Shown piece after piece: positions 25,205-33,057 of a stretch of 33,057 nucleotides of DNA. The notes beneath the pieces are model-generated. The model did not search any database. It saw only the letters and a program-made list of their open reading frames with translations, and had not been told where the DNA came from. The stretch is from JAVBQJ01 sp045585875. Lineage in GTDB: Bacteria > Verrucomicrobiota > Lentisphaeria > Victivallales > Victivallaceae. Within the stretch, counting starts at the first letter, position 1, and every line of letters starts with the position of its first letter. The stretch spans positions 1-33,057 of the forward strand of contig JAZMZH010000179.1 in NCBI GenBank assembly GCA_045585875.1, given 5' to 3'. A program made the translations under genes and the position numbers.

Positions 25205-27651
25205 GTTTTGAGCTTGAAGATATTTCGGATGTCATGGTGCATGAGAGCCCCAGGCCCCCGCGTCCCATGATCACGGTGGTGCCGCTGACCAGCAGCGTGC
25301 TCTTTCCCGGCGTGCTGACGTCGCTCTCCCTGGACGGCGAAGAGGACATCCGCGCGATCAATTCGGTCATGGAAAAGGACCGGATCGCCGGATTTTTCTG
25401 CCGGGTGCCGGAAGAGGGGGAGTACCCGCCGCCCATCGGCTATGAATTCGATCTCACCAGCTTCGAATTCCGCGAGTACCGCCTCTGCGAGATCGGGGTC
25501 CGGGCCAGGATCGTCAAGATCCTCACCTTCCCCGACGGCACGCTGCGGATTCTGGTACGGGGTCTCGACCGGATCCGGGCCGAGGGAGAGGCCGACGGCG
25601 ACCGCGTCGCCTTTTCCCCGTGCGGCGACGGCGAAAACGACGAGGTGAAAGTCCGGGCTCTGGTGAAAAATGCCGTCACATCCTTTCAGGTTATCATCGG
25701 CATGCTTCCCGGCGTGAGCGACGAGCTTAAAGTGGCCCTCAACAACATCTCCGATCCCGCCCGGCTCACCGACATGATCGCCGACGCCATCAATCTCAAC
25801 TATCTGGAGAAGCTCGGGCTGTTGTGCGCGCCGACTCTTCAGGAGCGTCTGATGCAGCTCTCCATCCTCCTGAATCGGGAAACCGAGGCCTTCGTCCTGG
25901 GCGGCAAACTCCATCAGGAGGTTCAGGCCGCCGTCGGCCGCAACCAGCGGGAATTCTTTCTGCGCGAGCAGCTCCGGGTCATTCAGGAGGAGCTGGGAAA
26001 CGATTTCTTCAATCCCGACCTCGCCGAGATCGCCGAACGCATGGGCAAGCTCCATCTCCCCGAGGAGGTGGCCGCCAAAATCAAAAAGGAGGTTTCCCGT
26101 CTCGAACTCATCCCCACTGCCGCCGCCGAGTATCATGTGGCCTACAATTATGTGGACTGGCTCCTGTCGATCCCCTGGGAACGCTCCCCGGAGGAGCCGG
26201 TGGAGCTGACCCGGGCGGCCCGGGTGCTGGACGCCGATCACTACGGCCTGGAAGATGTGAAGGAGCGCATCCTCGAGTTTCTCGCGGTCATGCGCCTGCG
26301 CCGGGAGCAGAGCGGGCACGCTCCGATCATGTGTCTCTGCGGGCCGCCGGGAGTGGGAAAGACTTCGCTGGGGCGCTCCATCGCCGCCGCCATGAACCGC
26401 AAATTCGTCCGGGTTTCCCTGGGCGGCGTCCACGACGAGTCCGAGATCCGCGGCCATCGCCGCACCTATGTGGGCGCCATGCCGGGACGCATCATCCAGA
26501 ATATCAAAAAGGCCGGCGTCAACAATCCGGTCTTCATGCTGGACGAGATCGACAAGCTGGGGCGGGATATTCACGGCGATCCGGCCTCCAGTCTGCTGGA
26601 GGTGCTGGACCCGGAGCAGAACCGCGCGTTCAGCGATCACTACATCGAGCTGGATTACGACCTCAGTTCGGTGTTTTTCATCGCCACCGCCAACAGCGAG
26701 GAGGCCATCCCCGGCCCCCTCCGGGACCGCATGGAGATCATCCGCCTCAGCGGCTACACCGCCAACGAAAAGAGGGAGATCGCCCGCCGCCATCTGCTGA
26801 AACGCCAGTGCGGCGAGTGCGGCGTGCCCCGCAGCCGTCTGATCTTCCGGGCGTCCGCCTTTGACGCCGTCATCGACCACTATACCCGGGAGGCCGGGGT
26901 GCGGGAGCTGGAAAGGATGCTGGGCTCCCTGCTGCGCAAGATCGCCCGGGGAATCCTCGAGGGACGCTATCCGGAGGATGGTAAAATCACCGTGGACGCG
27001 GCCCGGGTGCGCGAACTCCTCGGACCGGCGAAATATCTTCTGGAGGAGTGCGATTACCGGCCTCCGGCGGGATGCGCCAACGGTCTGGCCTGGACCTCCG
27101 TGGGCGGGGTGGTGCTGACCATCGAGGCGGCGCGCATCCCCGACGGCAAGGGAGAGCTGAAACTCACCGGCTCCCTGGGCAACGTCATGCGCGAATCCGC
27201 CGAAGCCGCGTTTACCCTGGTCCGGGGAATGGCGGCCGCCCGGCTCGATCTGCCTCGGGATTACTTCGATCACAACAATTTTCACATCCATGTGCCGGAC
27301 GGGGCCACGCCCAAGGACGGGCCCTCCGCCGGACTGGCGATCTTCACCGCGCTCTGGTCGCTGCTGACCGGCACTCCCATGGCCGCCGGCACCGCCATGA
27401 CCGGAGAAATCACCCTGCGGGGCCGGGTGGACGCCATCGGCGGCCTCCGGGAGAAATCCGTGGCCGCGCTCCGGGCCGGGCTGCGCAGGGTGCTGATCCC
27501 GCGGGCCAATCTGGGGGATGTCGGCAAGTTCCCGCCCGAGATCGTCTCCGGGCTGGAATTCGTGGACGTGGCCTCCGTGGAGGAGGCCATGCCGCATCTC
27601 TTCCCCGGCGGCGAAGCCCCGAAAAAGAAAACAGGCAGGAGGAAGTCATGA
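25201..27651 (+). CDS. lon: ATP-dependent protease Lon (LonA)
   Basis: A soluble AAA+ protease for damaged and regulatory proteins. The 816-aa protein has the substrate-binding LON domain (PMITVVPLTSSVLFPGVL at the start), a helical region with NQREFFLREQLRVIQEELG, Walker A GPPGVGKT (381-388), Walker B FMLDEID (Asp448, Glu449), the arginine-finger segment PGPLRDRME and the proteolytic domain with the Ser709-Lys752 dyad (DGPSAG, GGLREK). The spacing of 43 equals E. coli Lon. The frame reaches a TTG at 25186, but TTGGAG there is better read as the ribosome site for the ATG at 25201. The stop overlaps the next start by 4 nt. Confidence 0.97.
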   Translation: MSFELEDISDVMVHESPRPPRPMITVVPLTSSVLFPGVLTSLSLDGEEDIRAINSVMEKDRIAGFFCRVPEEGEYPPPIGYEFDLTSFEFREYRLCEIGVRARIVKILTFPDGTLRILVRGLDRIRAEGEADGDRVAFSPCGDGENDEVKVRALVKNAVTSFQVIIGMLPGVSDELKVALNNISDPARLTDMIADAINLNYLEKLGLLCAPTLQERLMQLSILLNRETEAFVLGGKLHQEVQAAVGRNQREFFLREQLRVIQEELGNDFFNPDLAEIAERMGKLHLPEEVAAKIKKEVSRLELIPTAAAEYHVAYNYVDWLLSIPWERSPEEPVELTRAARVLDADHYGLEDVKERILEFLAVMRLRREQSGHAPIMCLCGPPGVGKTSLGRSIAAAMNRKFVRVSLGGVHDESEIRGHRRTYVGAMPGRIIQNIKKAGVNNPVFMLDEIDKLGRDIHGDPASSLLEVLDPEQNRAFSDHYIELDYDLSSVFFIATANSEEAIPGPLRDRMEIIRLSGYTANEKREIARRHLLKRQCGECGVPRSRLIFRASAFDAVIDHYTREAGVRELERMLGSLLRKIARGILEGRYPEDGKITVDAARVRELLGPAKYLLEECDYRPPAGCANGLAWTSVGGVVLTIEAARIPDGKGELKLTGSLGNVMRESAEAAFTLVRGMAAARLDLPRDYFDHNNFHIHVPDGATPKDGPSAGLAIFTALWSLLTGTPMAAGTAMTGEITLRGRVDAIGGLREKSVAALRAGLRRVLIPRANLGDVGKFPPEIVSGLEFVDVASVEEAMPHLFPGGEAPKKKTGRRKS

Positions 27652-28409
27652 AAAGAATCTTGTTTTTTATTCTGGCCGCGGTGCTCCTCCGGGCCGGTTT
27701 CGCTGCCGCGCAGGATGATCGGCTCTCCGCCGAAGAGCTGCTCGCCGTCGCCCGCAAGCCGAAGGCCTCGGTGGGAAACTGGGCCAGTCTCGAGGGCGAA
27801 GCCAGGCACCGCCGTTCCGGGCAGTCCGCGGAAAAAATGCCGGTCTATCTGGGGATATGGTTCACCCCCGACCGGGCGCTGGCCCAGCTCATCGTGGACA
27901 ACAGCGAGGGATATATCATCGGACAGGATTTCGACGCTTCCGGGCGGGGCGGCTCCACAACCCCCATGGGGCAGTATCCCGAGCCGAAGCTGGACCGCTT
28001 CGGGCTCCGGCCCGGCGACCTGACTTTGAGCTTCATCTACTGGCCGCTGGTCCGGGAGCTGGAATCCTCCCGCGTCCGCGGCATGGCCTGCCGGGACATG
28101 ATGTTCGAGAGTCCCTCCTGGACCGGACTTCACGAGTGGGTGCGCTGCTCCGTCAGCGAGGAGTACGGTTATCCGCTCAAGGCGGAATGGTACGCCTCGC
28201 CGGAGGCATGCGCCGCCGGACGGGAGCCTCTGCGGACCCTGGAGGTTTCCTCGTTCCGATCGGAGAAAACCCCGGACGGCGAGGAACTTTGGGTGGTGGG
28301 CGAGCTGAAACTCAGCGGCAACGGCTGGCGCACCATCGTGACCTTCGACGACGCCAGGGTGGGAAAAAGCACCGACGGGACCTTCCCCGAGGTGATGAGA
28401 AAACTCTGA
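27648..28409 (+). CDS. LolA-like outer-membrane lipoprotein-sorting family protein
   Basis: A 253-aa exported protein: signal peptide MKRILFFILAAVLLRAGF ending in AAA, then a mature domain with LSAEELLAVARKPKASVGNW and GDLTLSFIYWPLVRELESSRVRG, a segment typical of COG2834 proteins. These share the half-barrel fold of LolA/LolB and of related periplasmic lipid-binding proteins. The true function may differ from LolA, since family members are diverse and no lolCDE genes are here. AGGAGG (27637-27642) precedes the ATG, which overlaps the lon stop. The last 20 residues (VGKSTDGTFPEVMRKL) end cleanly. It is most likely a periplasmic lipid or lipoprotein carrier. Confidence 0.75.
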   Translation: MKRILFFILAAVLLRAGFAAAQDDRLSAEELLAVARKPKASVGNWASLEGEARHRRSGQSAEKMPVYLGIWFTPDRALAQLIVDNSEGYIIGQDFDASGRGGSTTPMGQYPEPKLDRFGLRPGDLTLSFIYWPLVRELESSRVRGMACRDMMFESPSWTGLHEWVRCSVSEEYGYPLKAEWYASPEACAAGREPLRTLEVSSFRSEKTPDGEELWVVGELKLSGNGWRTIVTFDDARVGKSTDGTFPEVMRKL

Positions 28410-28428
28410 TTCGGCGGGGCGGGAACCG

Positions 28429-29298
28429 GTGAACACCATGATCGAGATACTTTCCGCACCGGAGAACGGATTTCTCCTCTGCGCACTGGCCGCGGGCGCT
28501 CTGGGCAGCGTCGCCTTCGGCATTGTCGGCACCCTGGTGGTCACCCGCAATCTGGTCTCCATCGGCGGCGCCGTGGCGCACGCCGCCCTCGGCGGCATCG
28601 GAGCGGCCTGTTATTTCCGGGAGGTTTTTCATCTTCCCTGGTGCCATCCCATGCTGGGAGCCGTGATCGCGAGCATGATCGGCGCATGGCTCATCGGTCT
28701 CGCCAGCCTCTATGCCAGACAGAGGGAGGACACCGTCATCGGGGCCATCTGGGCGGTGGGCATGGCCGCCGGTCTCATGTTTCTGAACGCGACCCCGGGA
28801 TATGCGGATCTGAACGCGTATCTTTTCGGAAACATCCTCATGCTTGACGGGAGCGACCTGATCTGGCTGGCGGCGCTGGACGGGGTCATCGTCTTTTCGG
28901 TGGGGATCTTTCACAACCGCATCTTCGCGGTGATTTTCGACCGGGAGTTCGCCGCGCTCCGGGGCATCCGGGCCGACCGCGTCTATCTTTTCGTGCTGGA
29001 ACTCGTGGCGCTGACCGTGGTGCTCATGGTGAACATGGTGGGGGTGTTCATGGTGATCGCCCTGCTGGCTCTGCCCGCCGCGGCGGCGGAGGTGTTTTCC
29101 GGGCGGCTCTCCGGCATCATGATTATTTCGGCGCTGCTCTGCTGTCTTTTCACCACCTGCGGCATCGGGTTGAGTTTCTGCGCCGACTGGCCCGCCGGAC
29201 CGGTGATCGTGCTCCTCTCGGCGGCGTGTTACCTGGCGGTGCTGGGCTGGCGGGCGGCGGTCCGGGGGGTGCGGGCGCGGATGGTGTCACACCGGTGA
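28429..29298 (+). CDS. ABC-3 family metal transporter permease (ZnuB/TroC-like)
   Basis: A 289-aa inner-membrane protein with about eight hydrophobic segments. The ABC-3 signature is clear: FGIVGTLVVTRNLVSIGGAVAHAALGGIG, then TVIGAIWAVGMAAGL, YLFGNILML and a C-terminal VNMVGVFMVIALLALPAAAAEV. Members import Zn, Mn or Fe with a solute-binding protein and an ATPase. Neither partner gene is adjacent, so this is an orphan permease in this window. The GTG at 28429 is preferred to an ATG at 28438 because the GGGCGGG site suits the former. It lies 19 nt after the LolA-like gene and probably ends the long operon that begins at 21235. The metal cannot be predicted. Confidence 0.9.
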   Translation: MNTMIEILSAPENGFLLCALAAGALGSVAFGIVGTLVVTRNLVSIGGAVAHAALGGIGAACYFREVFHLPWCHPMLGAVIASMIGAWLIGLASLYARQREDTVIGAIWAVGMAAGLMFLNATPGYADLNAYLFGNILMLDGSDLIWLAALDGVIVFSVGIFHNRIFAVIFDREFAALRGIRADRVYLFVLELVALTVVLMVNMVGVFMVIALLALPAAAAEVFSGRLSGIMIISALLCCLFTTCGIGLSFCADWPAGPVIVLLSAACYLAVLGWRAAVRGVRARMVSHR

Positions 29299-29321
29299 TT
29301 TTTTGTGACACACTTGTCGCA
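29284..29321 (+). promoter_or_regulatory. Candidate enhancer site upstream of the dnaK sigma-54 promoter
   Basis: GTGTCAC (29284-29290) and GTGACAC (29305-29311) form an inverted repeat. An 18-bp near-palindrome, TGTGACA-N4-TGTCGCA (29304-29321), has a single mismatched pair. Its position, 80-96 bp before the predicted start, suits an activator of sigma-54 RNA polymerase. The first half overlaps the end of the permease gene. Confidence 0.45.
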
Positions 29322-29372
29322 TCGGATGGGACATTTTGACGCGATCCCGGTTTTCCCCGCCTGAAAAATAAG

Positions 29373-29389
29373 TTGGCACGGCTTTTGCA
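29373..29389 (+). promoter_or_regulatory. Sigma-54 (-24/-12) promoter of dnaK
   Basis: TTGGCACG (29373-29380) and TTGCA (29385-29389) match the RpoN consensus, with exactly 10 bp between GG (29375-29376) and GC (29387-29388). The start would be near 29400, giving a 33-nt leader with AAAAGGAG at 29417-29424 before the dnaK ATG. Such promoters need an ATP-using activator. Confidence 0.8.
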
Positions 29390-29432
29390 CTCCATTCTGC
29401 AAAAAATCATTTACGGAAAAGGAGAAAAGATT

Positions 29433-31346
29433 ATGAGCAAGATACTGGGAATAGACCTGGGAACCACCAACAGCTGCATGGCCGTCATGGAAAACGGCGA
29501 GGCCAAGGTGATCCCCAATGCCGAAGGCAACCGCACCACCCCGTCCATCGTCGCATTCACCAAGAACGGCGAACGGCTGGTGGGGCAGACCGCCAAACGT
29601 CAGGCGGTGACGAATCCGAAGAATACGATTTTTTCCATCAAGCGTCTCATGGGCCGGAAATTTTCCGAAGTGGCCGACGAGTGCCGCAACGTGCCTTACA
29701 CCGTGGTGGCCGCCCCCAACGGCGACGCCGCCGTGGAGGTGGAGGGCAAGCGTTATTCGCCGCCGGAAATTTCGGCCATGATCCTGGCCAAGCTGAAGGC
29801 CGACGCCGAAGCGTTTCTGGGCGAGGAAGTGAAGCAGGCGGTCATCACCGTCCCGGCCTACTTCAACGATTCCCAGCGGCAGGCCACCAAGGACGCGGGA
29901 CGCATCGCCGGCCTTGAGGTCCTCCGCATCGTGAACGAGCCCACCGCCGCCAGTCTCGCCTACGGGCTGGACAAGAAGAGCGAGGAGACGGTGGCGGTCT
30001 ACGACCTGGGCGGCGGCACCTTCGATATTTCCATCATGGACATCGGAGACGGAGTTTTTGAGGTAAAGGCCACCAACGGCGACACCCACCTGGGCGGCGA
30101 CGACTTCGATCAGGTGGTCATCAACTACCTCGCCGAAGAGTTTCAGAAGGAAAACGGCATCGACCTCCGCAAGGACACCCAGGCGCTTCAGCGGCTGAAG
30201 GAGGCCGCCGAAAAGGCCAAGTGCGAGCTTTCCAGCTCCATGTCCACCGACATCAACCTGCCGTTCATCTCCATGAACGCTTCCGGACCGGTGCACATGA
30301 ATATCAACCTCACCCGGGCCAAGCTGGAGCAGCTCAGCGGCGCCCTGGTGGAGCGCACCGTCACCCCCTGCCGCAACTGCATGAAGGACGCCGGTCTCTC
30401 CAACGACGGCGTGCGCGAGGTCATCATGGTGGGCGGCATGACCCGTATGCCTCTGGTCCAGGAGACCGCCAAAAAGATCTTCAACCGCGATCCCCACAAG
30501 GGCGTCAACCCCGATGAGGTCGTGGCCTGCGGCGCCGCGATTCAGGGCGGCGTGCTCGGCGGCGAAGTCAACGACGTGGTGCTGCTGGATGTCACTCCGC
30601 TTTCGCTGGGCATCGAGACCATGGGCGGCATCTGCACCAAGCTCATCGAGCGCAACACCACCATCCCGACCCGCAAGAGCGAAATTTTCAGCACCGCCGC
30701 GGACAATCAGCCCGCCGTGGACATTCATGTCCTGCAGGGCGAGCGCGACATGGCCAGCGCCAACAAGTCCATCGGACGCTTCCGTCTGGACGGCATCGCT
30801 CCGGCGCCCCGCGGCGTGCCGCAGATCGAAGTGACCTTCGACATCGACGCCAACGGCATCCTGCACGTCACGGCCAAGGATCTGGGCACCGGCAAGGAGC
30901 AGAAGATCACCATCACCGCTTCCAGCGGCCTCTCCAGCGAGGAGATCGACAAGATGGTCAACGACGCCAAGGCTTACGCCGACGAGGACAAGCTGGCCAA
31001 GGAGAAGATCGAGATCCACAACCGGGCCGACAGCATGATCTATCAGACCGAGAAGCAGCTGAAGGAAAACGCCGACAAGATCCCCGCGGAGATCAAGGCT
31101 CCCATCGAGAGTTCCATTGAGAAGCTCAAGGGCCAGCTGAAGGCCGACGACACCGCCGGTATGAAGAGCACCATGGAGGAGCTCGAGCAGCAGCTCATGA
31201 AGTTCGGCGAGCACCTCTACAGCCAGCAGCAGCAGGGCCAGGCCCAGGGCGCGCCCCAGGGCGGAGCTCAGAATGCCGCGGGCGGCGCTCCCAAGGGCTC
31301 GTCCATGGGCGGCGATGACGTGGTGGACGCCGAGATCGTGGACTGA
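29433..31346 (+). CDS. dnaK: Chaperone protein DnaK (Hsp70)
   Basis: A cytoplasmic Hsp70 chaperone of 637 aa. The ATPase domain has DLGTTNS (8-14) and DLGGGTFD (191-198), and the interdomain linker region has LLDVTPLSLGIET (Asp386 onward). The substrate domain and helical lid follow, with a Gln/Gly/Ala-rich tail ending DDVVDAEIVD. The frame extends to 29373, but the ATG at 29433 is the true start because it gives MSKILGIDLG and has a good ribosome site. No grpE, dnaJ or hrcA adjoins it in this window; groES and groEL follow instead. The promoter appears to be sigma-54 type, not the usual heat-shock kind, and I see no CIRCE element upstream. Confidence 0.98.
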   Translation: MSKILGIDLGTTNSCMAVMENGEAKVIPNAEGNRTTPSIVAFTKNGERLVGQTAKRQAVTNPKNTIFSIKRLMGRKFSEVADECRNVPYTVVAAPNGDAAVEVEGKRYSPPEISAMILAKLKADAEAFLGEEVKQAVITVPAYFNDSQRQATKDAGRIAGLEVLRIVNEPTAASLAYGLDKKSEETVAVYDLGGGTFDISIMDIGDGVFEVKATNGDTHLGGDDFDQVVINYLAEEFQKENGIDLRKDTQALQRLKEAAEKAKCELSSSMSTDINLPFISMNASGPVHMNINLTRAKLEQLSGALVERTVTPCRNCMKDAGLSNDGVREVIMVGGMTRMPLVQETAKKIFNRDPHKGVNPDEVVACGAAIQGGVLGGEVNDVVLLDVTPLSLGIETMGGICTKLIERNTTIPTRKSEIFSTAADNQPAVDIHVLQGERDMASANKSIGRFRLDGIAPAPRGVPQIEVTFDIDANGILHVTAKDLGTGKEQKITITASSGLSSEEIDKMVNDAKAYADEDKLAKEKIEIHNRADSMIYQTEKQLKENADKIPAEIKAPIESSIEKLKGQLKADDTAGMKSTMEELEQQLMKFGEHLYSQQQQGQAQGAPQGGAQNAAGGAPKGSSMGGDDVVDAEIVD

Positions 31347-31370
31347 GTGCGCGATCGAAATGAAAAAACC

Positions 31371-31395
31371 GGCTCCCGGAATCGTTCCGGGAGCC
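31371..31395. other. Strong stem-loop between dnaK and groES
   Basis: GGCTCCCGGAA (31371-31381) and TTCCGGGAGCC (31385-31395) form a perfect 11-bp stem with a TCG loop. On the plus strand only TT follows, so termination would be partial. On the minus strand a GGTTTTTTC run follows, but no minus-strand gene ends here. It may tune readthrough from dnaK into groESL or protect the dnaK mRNA end. Confidence 0.7.
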
Positions 31396-31445
31396 TTGAA
31401 CAAAAAAGAAGAAGTTCGTCAACCCCCAAATAAGGAGAAAAAAAG

Positions 31446-31742
31446 ATGTCTCAAGTCAACATCAAGCCGCTGGGCGACCGTGTCCTTCTGGAAATCTGCG
31501 AAGCCGCAGAACAGATCAAGGGCGGAATCGTCATCCCCGACACCGCCAAGGAGAAACCCCAGGAATTCAAAGTCCTGGCTCTGGGCACCGGCAAACTTGA
31601 CAAGGACGGAAAAAAGATCCCGTTTGACGTCAAGGTCGGGGATATCGTTCTCACCAGCCGTTACGGCGGGACCGAAGTCAAGCACAATGACAAGGAATAC
31701 AAGGTCATCAGTCAGGATGACATCCTCGCCATCGTCGGCTGA
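31446..31742 (+). CDS. groES: Co-chaperonin GroES
   Basis: A 98-aa lid of the GroEL chamber. The sequence has NIKPLGDRVLLE at the start, the mobile loop region EQIKGGIVIPDTAKEKP (about 18-35), and the ending KEYKVISQDDILAIVG. The length is typical. AAGGAG precedes the ATG at 31446. It lies 99 nt after dnaK, across the strong stem-loop, and 34 nt before groEL. I see no separate promoter in the short gap, so it is probably read through from dnaK. Confidence 0.97.
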   Translation: MSQVNIKPLGDRVLLEICEAAEQIKGGIVIPDTAKEKPQEFKVLALGTGKLDKDGKKIPFDVKVGDIVLTSRYGGTEVKHNDKEYKVISQDDILAIVG

Positions 31743-31776
31743 AATTGAAAAATCAACATTCTTGAGGTGAATAATC

Positions 31777-33057
31777 ATGGCAAAACAATTGCTCTTTTCC
31801 GATGAAGCCCGCCGCGCGATCCTCGACGGCGTGCAGACCCTTTCCAAAGCCGTAAAGGCCACTCTCGGTCCCAAGGGCCGCAACGTGGTCATCGACAAGA
31901 AATACGGTTCGCCCACCGTCACCAAGGACGGCGTCACCGTGGCCAAGGAAATCGAACTTAAGTGCCCCTATGCCAACATGGGCGCCCGCATGGTCGTGGA
32001 AGTCGCCAGCAAGACCAATGACGTCGCCGGCGACGGCACCACCACCGCCACCGTGCTGGCCGAAGCCATTTACCGCGAAGGTCTGAAAAACGTCACCGCC
32101 GGCGCCAATCCCATGGAGCTGAAGCGCGGCATCGACAAGGCCGTGGCCGCCACCGTCAAGGCCCTTTCCGCCATGTCCAAGGCGGTTGACAGCCGCGACG
32201 AGATCGCCCAGGTCGCCACCATCTCCGCCAACGGGGATTCCACCATCGGCGACATCATCGCCGAAGCCATGGACAAGGTCGGCAAGGACGGCACCATCAC
32301 CGTGGAAGAGGCCAAGACCATCGAAACCACTCTGGACGTGGTCGAGGGCATGCAGTTCGACAAGGGCTATCTCTCGCCCTACTTCGTCACCGACGCCGAC
32401 AACATGGAGGCTGTCCTCGACGACTGCTACATCCTTATCAATGAGAAGAAGATCAGCAACCTCAACGACATGCTGCCCCTGCTGCAGGCCGTGGCCAAGG
32501 AGAGCCGTCCGCTGCTGATCATCGCCGAGGATGTGGAGGGCGAGGCCCTGGCCACCCTGGTCATCAACAAGATGCGCGGCACTCTCAACGTCTGCGCCGT
32601 AAAGGCGCCGGGATTCGGCGACCGCCGCAAAGCCATGCTTCAGGATATCGCCATCCTCACCGGCGGCACCTGCATCACCGAGGATCTGGGCATCAAGCTT
32701 GAAAACGTCACCACCGCCCAGCTCGGCCGCGCCAAACGCGTCACCGTGGGCAAGGAAAACACCACCATCGTCGAGGGCGCCGGAAAGGCTTCCGCCATCG
32801 CCGGACGGGTCGCTCAGATCCGCCGCGAGATCGAGGAGACCACCTCCGATTACGACCGCGAGAAACTTCAGGAACGCCTGGCCAAGCTGGCCGGCGGCGT
32901 CGCCGTGCTGAATATCGGCGCCGCCACCGAGGTGGAGATGAAGGAAAAGAAGGACCGCGTCGATGACGCGCTCCATGCCACCCGCGCGTCGGTGGACGAG
33001 GGCATCGTTCCCGGCGGCGGCGTCGCGCTCTTCCGGGCCTCGAAAGCCATCGCCAAG
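31777..33057 (+). CDS. groEL: Chaperonin GroEL, 5' part (3' end outside window)
   Basis: A 60-kDa chaperonin; 427 codons are visible out of about 545, and the frame runs open to the last base. The start is MAKQLLFSDEARRAILDGV, followed by TLGPKGRNVVIDK, TVTKDGVTVAKEI and the ATP site GDGTTTATVLA (85-95). The apical domain (YLSPYFVTDADNM, KAPGFGDRRKAML) is intact, and the sequence stops in the second intermediate/equatorial part (RASVDEGIVPGGGVALFRA). GAGG-type ribosome binding precedes the ATG. The wording of the N terminus (AKQLLFSDEARRAI) resembles GroELs of Verrucomicrobia and Lentisphaerota, one of the few taxonomic hints here. Confidence 0.97.
   Translation, partial: MAKQLLFSDEARRAILDGVQTLSKAVKATLGPKGRNVVIDKKYGSPTVTKDGVTVAKEIELKCPYANMGARMVVEVASKTNDVAGDGTTTATVLAEAIYREGLKNVTAGANPMELKRGIDKAVAATVKALSAMSKAVDSRDEIAQVATISANGDSTIGDIIAEAMDKVGKDGTITVEEAKTIETTLDVVEGMQFDKGYLSPYFVTDADNMEAVLDDCYILINEKKISNLNDMLPLLQAVAKESRPLLIIAEDVEGEALATLVINKMRGTLNVCAVKAPGFGDRRKAMLQDIAILTGGTCITEDLGIKLENVTTAQLGRAKRVTVGKENTTIVEGAGKASAIAGRVAQIRREIEETTSDYDREKLQERLAKLAGGVAVLNIGAATEVEMKEKKDRVDDALHATRASVDEGIVPGGGVALFRASKAIAK

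Noticed and set aside
24910..27597. 895-codon antisense frame opposite lon, with similar long ones opposite clpX, the MlaA fusion and dnaK
   Set aside because: GC-rich codon bias leaves long open antisense frames; these have low-complexity His/Gly/Asp/Leu composition, no recognisable domains and no start signals, while the sense strands encode well-known proteins.

Overview
This is a GC-rich, almost fully coding bacterial segment. It encodes a Gram-negative cell with an outer membrane: an MlaA-type lipoprotein, a TolB-like propeller protein and a LolA-like secreted protein are all present. A Hanks-type kinase, a tandem of SPFH proteins, the GroEL/DnaK sequences and a perfect sigma-54 promoter fit the PVC superphylum. 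My best guess is Lentisphaerota (Victivallis-like), but this comes from sequence flavour and is not proven. I see no phage, IS, CRISPR or tRNA.

Layout. (1) 1-2939: the end of trigger factor, then clpP and clpX. (2) 2980-6328: a tail-anchored Ser/Thr kinase with a WNK-like placement of its lysine, followed 10 nt later by an MlaA lipoprotein fused to an alpha/beta hydrolase. (3) 6370-8021: the ACT-domain UPF0237 and UPF0210 pair. (4) 8022-8259: three tandem ~60-bp repeats between convergent genes, including the dnaN terminator. (5) 8260-9351: dnaN on the minus strand, the only clear minus-strand gene. (6) 9352-10576: a 441-bp divergent intergenic region, then two unknown membrane proteins, one only 55 aa and starting with GTG. 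(7) 10596-21075: a seven-gene operon with its own promoter and terminator-like hairpin. It encodes three SPFH (HflK/HflC-like) proteins, a P1B-type ATPase, an ABC ATPase, an ABC permease and an unknown membrane-anchored helical protein. (8) 21164-29298: a likely long operon of a phenylacetate-CoA ligase-like enzyme, TolB-like protein, folC, lon, a LolA-like protein and an ABC-3 metal permease. (9) 29284-33057: dnaK behind a -24/-12 promoter, then groES and the first ~78% of groEL.

Themes. The window is rich in protein quality control: trigger factor, ClpXP, three HflK/C-like proteins, Lon, DnaK and GroESL. It is also rich in envelope functions. The best candidate for an undescribed system is the SPFH/P1B-ATPase/ABC operon, whose first protein joins seven predicted membrane helices to an SPFH domain carrying a Glu/His-rich insert. 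The other strong points are the WNK-like bacterial kinase, the MlaA-hydrolase fusion and the sigma-54 control of dnaK. All functional statements rest on motifs read by eye; no database search was possible.
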